The notes below the pieces were generated by a model. It worked only from the letters and a program-made list of their open reading frames with translations. It was not told the DNA's origin and did no database searches. Positions 1-6,991 of a DNA stretch of 13,620 bases are shown here, one piece after another; within the stretch, counting starts at the first letter, position 1; every line of letters begins with the position of its first letter. Both the position numbers and the translations under genes were made by a program. The stretch covers positions 1-13,620 of the forward strand of contig CAPGBJ010000076.1 of assembly GCA_948616425.1 (NCBI GenBank). Direction: 5' to 3'. The stretch is from an uncultured Oscillospiraceae bacterium. Lineage in GTDB: Bacteria > Bacillota > Clostridia > Oscillospirales > Oscillospiraceae.

Positions 1-3
1 AAA

Positions 4-80
<77 letters not shown>

Positions 81-98
81 AAATAATCCCGGGAAAAC

Positions 99-174
99 TG
101 GTGGGAACAACAGGGCTCGAACCTGTGACCCCATGCTTGTAAGGCATGTGCTCTACCAGCTGAGCTATGCTCCC
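99..174 (-). tRNA. tRNA-Val (anticodon TAC), CCA encoded
   Basis: On the minus strand the acceptor stem GGGAGCA pairs with TGTTCCC, the anticodon stem CATGC/GCATG encloses a loop with TAC, and the T-loop is TTCGAGC. The discriminator is A and the 3' CCA is encoded (bases 99-102 region). TAC reads Val GUA and, by wobble, other Val codons. It is the promoter-proximal tRNA of the pair. Confidence 0.97.
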
Positions 175-206
175 CAGTGTGCCATCCACTCTGCAACGGC
201 TTGATC

Positions 207-235
207 ATTATACTAAACCGCAGCCGACTTGTCAA
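207..235 (-). promoter_or_regulatory. Sigma-A promoter of the tRNA pair
   Basis: On the minus strand a perfect TTGACA (235-230) is followed after 17 bp by a perfect TATAAT (212-207). This is the ideal vegetative promoter and fits a stable-RNA operon. The expected start is near base 200, about 26 bases before tRNA-Val. Confidence 0.9.
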
Positions 236-325
236 CAGGAAATTGAGATTTTTTGCCGTAAAATTTTTTGGACCGGTCAGATAAAAATTGGTGATGATGT
301 ATCATGCCTGTCCCCCTGCCAGTCC

Positions 326-354
326 TTGACATTCCCCTAGGATAATGCCATAAT
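326..354 (+). promoter_or_regulatory. Sigma-A promoter of pfkA
   Basis: TTGACA (326-331), a 17-bp spacer, then CATAAT (349-354). It faces away from the tRNA promoter. The expected start near 361 gives a leader of about 70 nt before the pfkA start codon. Confidence 0.8.
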
Positions 355-429
355 GAGATAATATCATAAAGCGGCCCTGCGGGAATACCTGGTCCAGCGG
401 GTCGGAATAGATAAGGAGGCTGTTGTATT

Positions 430-1440
430 ATGGGTGACAAGATCAAGCGGATCGGCGTATTGACCAGCGGCGGAGACGCACCGGGTATGAACGCAGCGGT
501 TCGGGCCGTGGTGCGTACCGCGGTGGGCCAGGGAATTGAGTGTATCGGTATCCGGCGGGGCTGGAGCGGACTGATTACCAACGACTTTGTTCGTCTGGAT
601 GGCAGCAGTGTCAGCCGAATCATCAACCGGGGCGGCACAATGCTCTATACCGCCCGAAGCGAAGAGTTTATGGACCCTGTCGGCCGTGAAAAGGCAATTT
701 CCACTTGCAAACTACTGGGACTGGACGGGATTGTTGCCATCGGAGGCGACGGGACCTTCAAGGGCGCCTTGGCGCTGTCCCGCCAGGTCGCAGAAAAAGG
801 CCAGCGGCTGAGTGTGGTCGGCATCCCCGCTACCATTGACAATGACATTGGCTGCTCCCACTACACCATCGGGTTTGATTCCGCATGTAACACCGCCATT
901 GAATGTATCGACAAATTGCGTGATACCATGCAATCCCACGAGCGTTGTTCCGTTGTGGAGGTGATGGGCCGCCACGCCGGTTACCTGGCTCTATATGTAG
1001 GTTTGGCCGTGGGGGCCACCTCAGTGCTGATTCCAGAGCGATCTGTCGATTTCGAAAATGATGTGGTAGAAAATATCCGCCGTGCCCGTCTGGCTGGAAC
1101 AACCCACTACATGGTAGTGGTAGCCGAAGGGGCAGGCAGCGTCTACGATATTGCCAGCCAGATCAAGAATTCCCTGGGAATTGATCCCCGTGTCACTGTG
1201 TTAGGCCACATTCAGCGGGGCGGAGCGCCTTCCGCCCGAGATCGCGAGACCGCCAGCCGCATGGGCTATGTAGCCGTACAGTCACTGGCCTCCCAGAAGG
1301 GCAACCGCATTATCGCCTCGGTAGATGGTCGGATTGTAGATCTGGATATGGAAGAGGCACTCGCAATGACAAAGCAATTCCAGATGGAACGCTACAACAT
1401 TCTGGAAGCCCTCACCAACAACGGAATCAGCCGAATCTAG
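430..1440 (+). CDS. pfkA: ATP-dependent 6-phosphofructokinase
   Basis: This cytosolic enzyme phosphorylates fructose 6-phosphate to fructose 1,6-bisphosphate, the committed step of glycolysis. The 336-residue product begins with the nucleotide-binding GGDAPGMNA motif (14-22). It has GGDGT at 105-109; a glycine at the fourth position is typical of ATP-using rather than pyrophosphate-using enzymes. TIDND follows at 135-139, where D137 matches the catalytic base of the E. coli enzyme, and then MGRHAG at 179-184, part of the sugar-phosphate site. The P-A-T context before IDND, instead of P-K-T, also argues for ATP use. The length is slightly above the usual ~320. AAGGAGG at 413-419 sets the start. 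The gene stands alone, with its own promoter and terminator. ATP versus PPi use rests on motifs only. Confidence 0.96.
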   Translation: MGDKIKRIGVLTSGGDAPGMNAAVRAVVRTAVGQGIECIGIRRGWSGLITNDFVRLDGSSVSRIINRGGTMLYTARSEEFMDPVGREKAISTCKLLGLDGIVAIGGDGTFKGALALSRQVAEKGQRLSVVGIPATIDNDIGCSHYTIGFDSACNTAIECIDKLRDTMQSHERCSVVEVMGRHAGYLALYVGLAVGATSVLIPERSVDFENDVVENIRRARLAGTTHYMVVVAEGAGSVYDIASQIKNSLGIDPRVTVLGHIQRGGAPSARDRETASRMGYVAVQSLASQKGNRIIASVDGRIVDLDMEEALAMTKQFQMERYNILEALTNNGISRI

Positions 1441-1492
1441 TACCCCATCATATCCCTGATATTCGGAAAGATGAAAACACAGGCTCTATAAT

Positions 1493-1523
1493 AAAAGGGC
1501 GCTCCTGGTTGGAGCGCCTTTTT
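1493..1523. terminator. Bidirectional intrinsic terminator, pfkA / iron-sulfur operon
   Basis: An 8-bp GC-rich stem GGCGCTCC/GGAGCGCC (1498-1505 with 1511-1518) has a 5-nt loop. It is followed by TTTTT on the plus strand (1519-1523) and preceded by AAAA (1493-1496), which gives TTTT on the minus strand. It therefore serves both convergent transcripts. Confidence 0.9.
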
Positions 1524-1584
1524 CATTGACCGGGATCTGCAAAACACACCTCAATCGTGCAGTATTCCGGCACATTGGAGACAT

Positions 1585-2166
1585 TTAGCTGGAAGGAAAA
1601 CCATTTTTAGCCTTACAGATCAGCTGTGTCATCGTGCCCATTGGACAGTACACACACCAGGACCGGGGCTTAAACAGGATCATGGTGATAAAACCCAGCA
1701 CAGTAGAGGTAAGCATTACGCTGTAAAAACTGAAGGCAAATTGAGCTACCCCTGGATGGAGGACTGTGCCGTGATAGGCCCAGTGCCAGGGCAGCTTAAA
1801 CGTCCACAGCAGTGTGACAACCTGGCGCGGATCTTGGGCGCCCGCAAAGACAAGGTAGGTGTTCCAGAGCATCTGGAAAAACATGACAAAGAAAAAAATC
1901 AGAAACCCATAACGGAACGTCTTCGTCTTCAGCCAGTGGGGGACATCTTTCTTCCGTGACAGGCCAAATCTGCCGCCGATCAGGCCAAACAGCTGACCCC
2001 GCCCACAGTATCGGTTGCAGTAGCCCTTATTGCCACACACAATCGAAATAATCAACGGGATGAAGAAGCACAGCAGCCCCAGCCAGGCAAACAGGATGTT
2101 GAAAAAGCCCAGAATCAGATAAGTAAGGGACACAATCCACAGGTAGTCATACCAGTGTTTCTTCAT
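1585..2166 (-). CDS. NapH-like polytopic membrane 4Fe-4S protein
   Basis: The 193-residue product has hydrophobic segments near residues 10-24, 29-44, 84-107 and 141-165. Cysteines cluster in two patches: C44, C50 and C54 after the second segment, and C171, C174 and C184 near the C-terminus in a WCVYCPMGT context. This is the pattern of Fer4_5/NapH-type membrane electron-transfer proteins. The likely role is passing electrons between a membrane donor and the cytoplasmic ferredoxin encoded just upstream. The start at 2166 is chosen because it overlaps the ferredoxin stop (ATGA), follows a GGGAGGTGG ribosome site, and begins exactly where homologous sequence would; an upstream in-frame ATG at 2235 lies inside the ferredoxin gene. 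The partner enzyme and direction of electron flow cannot be told from sequence. Confidence 0.85.
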   Translation of the reverse strand: MKKHWYDYLWIVSLTYLILGFFNILFAWLGLLCFFIPLIISIVCGNKGYCNRYCGRGQLFGLIGGRFGLSRKKDVPHWLKTKTFRYGFLIFFFVMFFQMLWNTYLVFAGAQDPRQVVTLLWTFKLPWHWAYHGTVLHPGVAQFAFSFYSVMLTSTVLGFITMILFKPRSWCVYCPMGTMTQLICKAKNGFPSS

Positions 2167-2375
2167 GGTTCCACCTCCCGCAGCTCTATGACTGAGGCCG
2201 GGCACTCCTTCACACACCTGCCGCAGCCGACGCACCTGTCTTCATCCACCTGAGCCCAAAGGCCGCAGAACACGCTGATCGCCGCCAAAGGACACACCTT
2301 GACACAGCAGCCGCAGGCCACGCAGAGGGAGCGGTCCACCTGCGCCTTGGGGCGGACCTTCCGTTTGGTCTCCAT
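2163..2375 (-). CDS. Small dicluster (2x[4Fe-4S]) ferredoxin
   Basis: This 70-residue protein has two canonical CxxCxxCxxxCP motifs: C18, C21, C24, C28 and C48, C51, C54, C58. Each should bind one [4Fe-4S] cluster for low-potential electron transfer. There is an extra cysteine at position 37 and another at 23. The start is placed at 2375 because GGAGG (2390-2386) sits correctly before it; the in-frame ATG at 2396 lies upstream of that ribosome site. Its stop overlaps the start of the membrane iron-sulfur gene by four bases, which implies translational coupling and a shared function. The promoter and a Crp-type operator lie directly upstream. Confidence 0.9.
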   Translation of the reverse strand: METKRKVRPKAQVDRSLCVACGCCVKVCPLAAISVFCGLWAQVDEDRCVGCGRCVKECPASVIELREVEP

Positions 2376-2405
2376 ATTCAGAACACCTCCAGTCATGATA
2401 GCTCT

Positions 2406-2447
2406 ATCATACTCTATTGTCAGCGGGAAAACTGTGATGATATCACC
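2406..2447 (-). promoter_or_regulatory. Crp-type operator and promoter of the ferredoxin operon
   Basis: On the minus strand a TATGAT -10 box (2411-2406) lacks a recognisable -35 box at 17 bp. Instead there is a near-palindrome TGTGA-N5-TCACC (2433-2447, plus-strand reading; core GTGAT-GAT-ATCAC). Its centre lies 29 bp upstream of the -10 box, about -41 from the expected start, the classic class II activator position. The operator also lies upstream of the divergent regulator gene, so it could act on both. Confidence 0.65.
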
Positions 2448-2488
2448 AAACTGTCAGCAGGCCGTGTGGCATTCTTCCCCATTCCCTT

Positions 2489-2517
2489 TTGACATATGAT
2501 ACAAGATAGCCTATACT
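2489..2517 (+). promoter_or_regulatory. Sigma-A promoter of the Crp-family regulator
   Basis: TTGACA (2489-2494), a 17-bp spacer, then TATACT (2512-2517). Transcription from about 2524 excludes the upstream in-frame ATG at 2520 and supports the start at 2544. Confidence 0.85.
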
Positions 2518-2543
2518 GAATGTGTAATCAGGGAGGAGACGCA

Positions 2544-3203
2544 ATGGACATTCAAAGCTATTTCCCCATTTGGAATCAATTAACTTCTGCCCAGCAGCAT
2601 CTGATTTTGGACAGTCTGATGGAACGAAGCGTCCAAAAGGGCACTTTGATCCACAACGGAAGCGGAGACTGCACCGGGCTGCTGCTGGTGCAGTCAGGTC
2701 AGCTCCGGGCCTACATCCTCTCGGAGGAGGGCCGAGAAATCACAGTTTACCGCCTATTTGACCGGGATTTGTGCCTGTTTTCCGCCTCCTGTATGCTGCG
2801 CAGCGTACAGTTTGACCTCGCCATTGAGGCAGAGAAGGATACCACACTCTGGGTCATTCCCGCAGAAATCTACCGGCGGGTCATGGAGGAGTCCGCCCCT
2901 GCCGCCAACTATACCAACGAGGTTATGGCCGCTCGCTTCTCAGAGGTCATGTGGCTGATCGAGCAGATCATGTGGAAAAGCCTGGACAGACGGGTGGCCG
3001 CCTTCCTGCTGGAAGAGGGGGAAATCGAGGGCGCCTCTGTGCTGAAAATCACCCACGAGACCATCGCCAACCACCTGGGTACCCATCGGGAGGTCATCAC
3101 CCGAATGCTCCGCTACTTTCAGAACGAAGGTATGGTCAAACTATCCCGAGGCGCTGTAGAACTCCGGGATAAAAAAAGGCTGGAAGAGCTGAGGGGCACA
3201 TAG
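2544..3203 (+). CDS. Crp/Fnr-family transcription regulator
   Basis: The 219-residue product has an N-terminal cyclic-nucleotide-binding-like sensor fold (about 20-115), a dimer helix (about 125-150) and a C-terminal winged helix-turn-helix (about 165-205). The recognition helix keeps R182, E183 and R187 at the spacing of E. coli CRP residues R180, E181 and R185, which contact the TGTGA half-site. That fits the TGTGA operators found upstream of the ferredoxin and trxA operons. The Fnr four-cysteine N-terminal cluster is absent, but C43, C77 and C83 lie in the sensor domain and could sense thiol or persulfide state (inference). The start at 2544 follows GGGAGGAG (2531-2538). The ligand is unknown. 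Confidence 0.9.
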   Translation: MDIQSYFPIWNQLTSAQQHLILDSLMERSVQKGTLIHNGSGDCTGLLLVQSGQLRAYILSEEGREITVYRLFDRDLCLFSASCMLRSVQFDLAIEAEKDTTLWVIPAEIYRRVMEESAPAANYTNEVMAARFSEVMWLIEQIMWKSLDRRVAAFLLEEGEIEGASVLKITHETIANHLGTHREVITRMLRYFQNEGMVKLSRGAVELRDKKRLEELRGT

Positions 3204-3205
3204 AG

Positions 3206-3250
3206 AGAGCCCCCTCTTCTTTTTCTGTCGGGGGTGAAGAGGGGCTCTTT
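3206..3250. terminator. Hairpin between convergent crp and reductase genes
   Basis: The left arm AGAGCCCCCTCTTC (3206-3219) pairs with GAAGAGGGGCTCT (3236-3248), with one bulged C. The plus-strand tail is CTCTTTCTCCC, a weak U-tract. The minus strand has none, so termination there would be less efficient. Confidence 0.6.
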
Positions 3251-3254
3251 CTCC

Positions 3255-4946
3255 CTATTGATCCATTCCACAGGCTGTAGCCTGTTGGCTTAGGCTGTAA
3301 TCATTCATAACTGCATCATAGAACCGGAAGCCGCCGGAGAAGTTATACGCTTTGAAGCCGTATCCAGCCAGAATGCGGCAGGCGATGTAACTGCGCAGGC
3401 CGCTCTGGCAGATAACATAGACCGGCTTCCCCGGCTCCAGCTCACTTAACCGCCCCCGCAGCTCATCCACCGGGATATTTTGGAACCCCTCCATGTGCCC
3501 TTGGGCAAATTCAGCCGAGGTTCTGACGTCCAGCAGCGTAGCACTGCCGTCTCTGGGCAGGGCGGGTACATCCCTTAAAAACCACTGGTCCAAGATGCCT
3601 TTGGCTATGTTGTCCACCATAAAGCCAGCCATATTCACCGGGTCCTTGGCGGAGGAATAGGGGGGTGCGTAAGCCAGATCCAGGTCCTTCAGCTGGGTGG
3701 CCTTCATCCCCGCGTGGATGGCCGCGGACAGCACATCAATGCGCTTGTCTACCCCCTCATAGCCCACGATTTGAGCTCCCAGGAGGCGGAATGTCTCCCG
3801 TTCAAACACCACTTTCATGGTCATAAGTCTGCCGCCAGGGTAGTAGCCCGCGTGGCTCATAGGGGAAAGAATGACCCGGTCCACCGCCAGACCGGCCATT
3901 TCAGCGTTGGTCTCATTCACGCCGGTGGAAGCGGCTGTCATGTCAAAGACTTTGACGACACTGCTGCCTTGGCTCCCCAGATACCGGCTGTCCCCTCCGC
4001 AGATGTTGTCCGCTGCAATCCGCCCTTGTTTGTTGGCGGGACCAGCCAGAGAGATCACCGCATCCGCTCCGGTGACATAGTGCTTCACCTGAACCGCATC
4101 CCCCACGGCGTAGATGTCGGGGACAGAAGTCTCCATGCGGTCGTTGACCACAATGCTCCCCTTAAGCCCCAGCTCCAACCCCGCCTCTCGGGCCAGGGCG
4201 GTATCTGGAGTAACTCCAATGGCCAGTACCACCATGTCGGCGTGGAGAGGGGCCTCGTCCTGAAGCAGCACATCCACACCGCCGCCGCGCTCCTCAAAGC
4301 CCTCCACCGTGCGGCCCAAAGCCAGTTTGACGCCATGCCTGCGCATCTCACTGTGGATAAAGGCCGCCATATCCGGGTCAAAGGGCTTCATAAGCTGCTT
4401 GGGCCGCTGGACGATAGTGACCTCTATGCCCAGCTCCCTCAGATTTTCCGCCAGCTCCAGCCCGATAAAACCGCCACCCGCCAGCACAGCCGACCTGGGC
4501 CGATTTGCCCGAATGTACTCCTTGATGCGGAAGGTATCCTCCACGGTGCGCAGGGTGAACACCTTTTTAAGCCCCACGCCGGGCAGTCTGGGCTGGGTGG
4601 GCTTGGCGCCTGGGGAGAGAACCAATTTGTCGTAGGTCTCCTCGAAGATCTCGTTTGTCTGCAAATTTTTGACCGAGACCGTTTTTTTGTCCGGGTGGAT
4701 GGCCATAACCTCATGGTACACCCTCATATCCACCTGGAAGCGGGCCAAAAAACTCTCTGGGGTCTGGAGGGTCAGGGCCTCTGGATCGGTGATCACATCG
4801 CCGATATAGTAGGGCAGTCCGCAGTTGGCATAGGAGATATACCCCGACCGCTCAAAAACAACAACCTGAGCCTGTTCGTCCAGTCGACGAATTCTAGCCG
4901 CTGCCGTGGCACCCCCCGCCACGCCACCTACAATTACCACTTTCAT
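3255..4946 (-). CDS. CoA-disulfide reductase / NAD(P)H persulfide reductase with C-terminal rhodanese domain
   Basis: This 563-residue FAD enzyme belongs to the CoADR-RHD class. A Rossmann motif GGVAGG (7-12) binds FAD. The single redox cysteine C42 sits in YANCGLPYYIG. GGGFIG (157-162) marks the NAD(P)H fold, and GD at 282-283 contacts FAD. The GYYPGG and YAPPYS tyrosine motifs are those used by CoA-disulfide reductases. The rhodanese domain begins near LLDVRT (471) and has its catalytic C513 in ICQSGLRS. Family members reduce CoA-disulfide, CoA-persulfide or polysulfide; the rhodanese domain delivers or holds sulfane sulfur. GGAGGTG (4958-4952) sets the start. The gene follows trxA by 14 bp, so the two form an operon. 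Sequence does not show whether the physiological substrate is CoA disulfide, persulfide or oxygen. Confidence 0.92.
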   Translation of the reverse strand: MKVVIVGGVAGGATAAARIRRLDEQAQVVVFERSGYISYANCGLPYYIGDVITDPEALTLQTPESFLARFQVDMRVYHEVMAIHPDKKTVSVKNLQTNEIFEETYDKLVLSPGAKPTQPRLPGVGLKKVFTLRTVEDTFRIKEYIRANRPRSAVLAGGGFIGLELAENLRELGIEVTIVQRPKQLMKPFDPDMAAFIHSEMRRHGVKLALGRTVEGFEERGGGVDVLLQDEAPLHADMVVLAIGVTPDTALAREAGLELGLKGSIVVNDRMETSVPDIYAVGDAVQVKHYVTGADAVISLAGPANKQGRIAADNICGGDSRYLGSQGSSVVKVFDMTAASTGVNETNAEMAGLAVDRVILSPMSHAGYYPGGRLMTMKVVFERETFRLLGAQIVGYEGVDKRIDVLSAAIHAGMKATQLKDLDLAYAPPYSSAKDPVNMAGFMVDNIAKGILDQWFLRDVPALPRDGSATLLDVRTSAEFAQGHMEGFQNIPVDELRGRLSELEPGKPVYVICQSGLRSYIACRILAGYGFKAYNFSGGFRFYDAVMNDYSLSQQATACGMDQ

Positions 4947-4960
4947 TTCAACACCTCCTG

Positions 4961-5266
4961 TTACAGCATCGCAAGTATCTGTTTTTTCGGTCTGGCTCCC
5001 GCAGCTTGGTTCGTAATTCTTCCATTTTTCATCACCACCAGGGCGGGGATACCCATCACACCGAACTGACCAGCCAGCTCCGGCTGCTCATCCACATTGA
5101 CTTTGCCCACCTTGATGTCACTGCGCTCCTGAGCGATCTCGTCCAAAATGGGACTGACCATGCGGCAGGGGCCGCACCACGGGGCCCAGAAATCCAGCAG
5201 AACTGGCTTGTCAGATTGGATCACTTCCTGCTCAAAATTATTTTTGCTGATATGAATCAGAGCCAT
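4961..5266 (-). CDS. trxA: Thioredoxin
   Basis: The 101-residue product is a complete single-domain thioredoxin. The active site WCGPC gives C31 and C34, and the cis-proline loop is GIPA (P74). D26-type buried acid context (LLDFWAPW) is present. It is a cytosolic disulfide reductant. The ribosome site GAGGAGGA (5281-5274) is 7 nt from the start. It is first in an operon with the CoA-disulfide/persulfide reductase, and no thioredoxin reductase gene is in the window, so it may be reduced by that flavoenzyme or by a reductase elsewhere. A Crp-type operator and promoter precede it. Confidence 0.95.
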   Translation of the reverse strand: MALIHISKNNFEQEVIQSDKPVLLDFWAPWCGPCRMVSPILDEIAQERSDIKVGKVNVDEQPELAGQFGVMGIPALVVMKNGRITNQAAGARPKKQILAML

Positions 5267-5302
5267 GTTTTTGTCCTCCTCGTTTTCTTTGGTGATGGAC
5301 CT

Positions 5303-5344
5303 ATCTTAGCTGATCTTTTCAACGATTTCTGTGATATTGTTACA
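5303..5344 (-). promoter_or_regulatory. Crp-type operator and promoter of trxA operon
   Basis: On the minus strand a TAAGAT -10 box (5308-5303) has no good -35. The near-palindrome TGTGA-N5-TTACA (5330-5344, plus-strand reading) is centred exactly 29 bp upstream of the -10 box, the same geometry as at the ferredoxin operon. Both share ATCACAG, then 20 bp, then TA(T/A)GATAG on the minus strand. The expected leader is about 30 nt. Confidence 0.6.
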
Positions 5345-5474
5345 TTCCCTCCCCTGGCGCAGCAAAACAAACTCATCTCTGCCTATTCTGGCCACTGTTG
5401 ACTTTGTACGGGAGCACTTCGGGGTAGAAATGGAGCAGAGTTAGTATTAAAATCAGAGAGGAACGTGGGATACC

Positions 5475-6227
5475 ATGGCTATATTCATCACAGGCGACAC
5501 ACACGGAAATTTCAAACGGTTTGAGAACACCATTTTCTATGAGCAGGTAGGGCTGACAAAAAAAGACTGCCTCATCATTTGCGGTGACTTTGGAGGCATC
5601 TGGACTGGCAGCCCTGACGAGCAACGCCGGCTGGACTGGCTGGAGCGGAAACCTTACACCACGCTGTTTGTCTCGGGCAACCACGAAAACTACGACCTGC
5701 TGGCCGAATACCCTGTGGAGGAATGGAGCGGCGGGCTGGTGCAGCGTATTCGTCCCTCGGTAATCCACTTGATGCGGGGACAGGTATATGACATTCAGGG
5801 CAAAAAATTCTTCACAATGGGCGGTGCCAGCAGCTGCGATATTGATGGAGGAATTCTGGAACTGGATGACCCCCAGTTTGAGGAGAAGCAAAGGCAGTTG
5901 AACACCAGCGGCGCTCTATACCGAATCAACCACCTGTCCTGGTGGAGAGAGGAACTGCCCAGCGAGGAGGAGTACAAGACCGCACGGGCCAACCTGGAGC
6001 ATCACAACTGGACGGTGGATTACATCATCACCCACTGCTGTCCTACATCGGTTCAGGATCAGCTGAGCGGCGGTTTTTATCTGGCGGACGCTCTGACAGA
6101 TTTCCTCGACGAGGTCACTCGGCGGTGCCAATTTGAATACCACTTTTTTGGACACTACCACGCAAATAAAATGATCCAAGAAAAATTTGTTCTGCTATAT
6201 AAACAGATCGTCCGTTTGGAGCTGTGA
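5475..6227 (+). CDS. Calcineurin-like metallophosphoesterase
   Basis: The 250-residue product contains the ordered metal-ligand motifs of the family: GDTHG (D8, H10), GDFGG (D38), GNHEN (N69, H70), a THC motif (H187) and GHYH (H227, H229). These coordinate a two-metal centre that hydrolyses phosphoesters; the substrate is unknown. There is no signal peptide or membrane segment, so it should be cytosolic. AGAGAGGAA (5455-5463) is an acceptable ribosome site before the ATG at 5475. No clear sigma-A promoter is visible. The trxA operon diverges upstream, and a structured repeat begins 8 bp after the stop codon. Confidence 0.9.
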   Translation: MAIFITGDTHGNFKRFENTIFYEQVGLTKKDCLIICGDFGGIWTGSPDEQRRLDWLERKPYTTLFVSGNHENYDLLAEYPVEEWSGGLVQRIRPSVIHLMRGQVYDIQGKKFFTMGGASSCDIDGGILELDDPQFEEKQRQLNTSGALYRINHLSWWREELPSEEEYKTARANLEHHNWTVDYIITHCCPTSVQDQLSGGFYLADALTDFLDEVTRRCQFEYHFFGHYHANKMIQEKFVLLYKQIVRLEL

Positions 6228-6234
6228 ATGGACA

Positions 6235-6336
6235 GCGGCGCCCTGCCCAATTGGAACAGACTGTTGCCAGTCGTTCCATCAGGCAGGGCGGTTCTTTGCC
6301 TGTAGCCCTTTTGTTTCAGGGGTTACAGGCTATTCC
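6235..6336. repeat. Structured repeat element, copy 1
   Basis: Plus-strand reading: outer stem GCCCTGCC/GGCAGGGC (6240-6247 with 6282-6289), then TGGAAC/GTTCCA (6252-6257 with 6273-6278), then GACTG/CAGTC (6259-6263 with 6268-6272), with a 4-nt loop. A second hairpin GCCTGTAGCCC/GGGGTTACAGGC (6298-6308 with 6319-6330) follows the shared linker TTCTTTGCC. It matches copy 2 at 6992-7094, at roughly three-quarters identity over the first 69 columns. It lies in the gap between the convergent phosphoesterase and holin genes. No T-tract follows in this copy. Confidence 0.7.
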
Positions 6337-6363
6337 ATGCAAGGCGATAGATATTACTGCCGC

Positions 6364-6660
6364 TTATTTATTCTGCACCGACTCTGCCACGCTCTGGATG
6401 AGACCCAAGTCGGCTTCTTCCAGCTTTTCAGGCCGACTTGTACTCTCCTCCACCGTTTTTTTGATGCTCTCCGCATCCACCTTGCCCTCGGTGACAATGT
6501 AGGCCACCACGGAGGCCACAGACACCACGGCGCCCGCTACTGAGCTGATGATGCCCTCGTCCAGCCTGAACACCATAGCCAGGCCAGTGACGATACCCGC
6601 TACTGCCGCCCATAACTTACGGGAGCTCAATTTACGTTTCCAGTCAATCTGATTCATCAT
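6364..6660 (-). CDS. Phage-type holin-like small membrane protein
   Basis: The 98-residue product opens with a charged stretch, then two hydrophobic segments (about 15-32 and 38-60) separated by a short polar turn, then a charged C-terminal tail. The order resembles small holins of Clostridia phages, which typically begin with an I-(D/N)-W-K-x-(R/K) motif; this one has IDWKRK. Holins form membrane lesions that release or activate endolysins. AAAGGAAC upstream supports the ATG at 6660, though a second ATG follows immediately. It starts 20 bp after the preceding small membrane gene. No endolysin or other phage gene is nearby, so it is either a prophage remnant or domesticated. Confidence 0.65.
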   Translation of the reverse strand: MMNQIDWKRKLSSRKLWAAVAGIVTGLAMVFRLDEGIISSVAGAVVSVASVVAYIVTEGKVDAESIKKTVEESTSRPEKLEEADLGLIQSVAESVQNK

Positions 6661-6680
6661 TTACCGTTCCTTTCCAACAC

Positions 6681-6965
6681 TCACGCCTCTTCATCGTGTG
6701 CGGCCTGATTGAGGTGTTCCTCTATCCGGTTCATGGCTTCGGTAACCGGGCCGTTGCAGCCCTGCTCTTTCAGCCCCTGCAAACAGGCCAGCAGCCCATA
6801 GCAGATCAGGGTCTGCTCCCGGCAGATCGCCTTCAGCTCCTCATGCTGCCGCCTGCTCCGCTGAACAAACTTGATGCACCAGAGGATCACGCCGCCGATC
6901 ACACCCAAAGCGGTCACCAGCTCCGCCAGCGTAATCAATGTGTTTGCGTTAATGATCACTTCCAT
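6681..6965 (-). CDS. Small single-span membrane protein of phage lysis-cassette type
   Basis: The 94-residue product has one N-terminal membrane segment (about 10-34) and a charged cytosolic helix. Its C-terminal half includes CYGLLACLQGLKEQGCNGPV, a pattern I recall as common in small proteins beside holins and amidases in gut Firmicutes prophages. The start at 6965 follows a strong GGAGAGGAGGG; the longer frame from 6998 would place this ribosome site inside the gene. It is paired with the holin-like gene downstream. Exact function is unknown; UviB/BhlA-type holin or holin accessory are options. Confidence 0.65.
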   Translation of the reverse strand: MEVIINANTLITLAELVTALGVIGGVILWCIKFVQRSRRQHEELKAICREQTLICYGLLACLQGLKEQGCNGPVTEAMNRIEEHLNQAAHDEEA

Positions 6966-6991
6966 GTACGGCCCTCCTCTCCCGCGCCCAA

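Noticed and set aside
291..305. A third Crp-type operator upstream of pfkA (GTGAT-N5-ATCAT)
   Set aside because: The half-site spacing differs from the two matched operators (5 instead of 3 between GTGAT and ATCAC), and the pfkA promoter has a full -35 box and needs no activator.
3714..5069. A 451-residue plus-strand open frame
   Set aside because: It lies antisense to the reductase and trxA genes, which have full motif support; it has no ribosome site, and its His/Gln-rich composition is typical of an antisense shadow frame.
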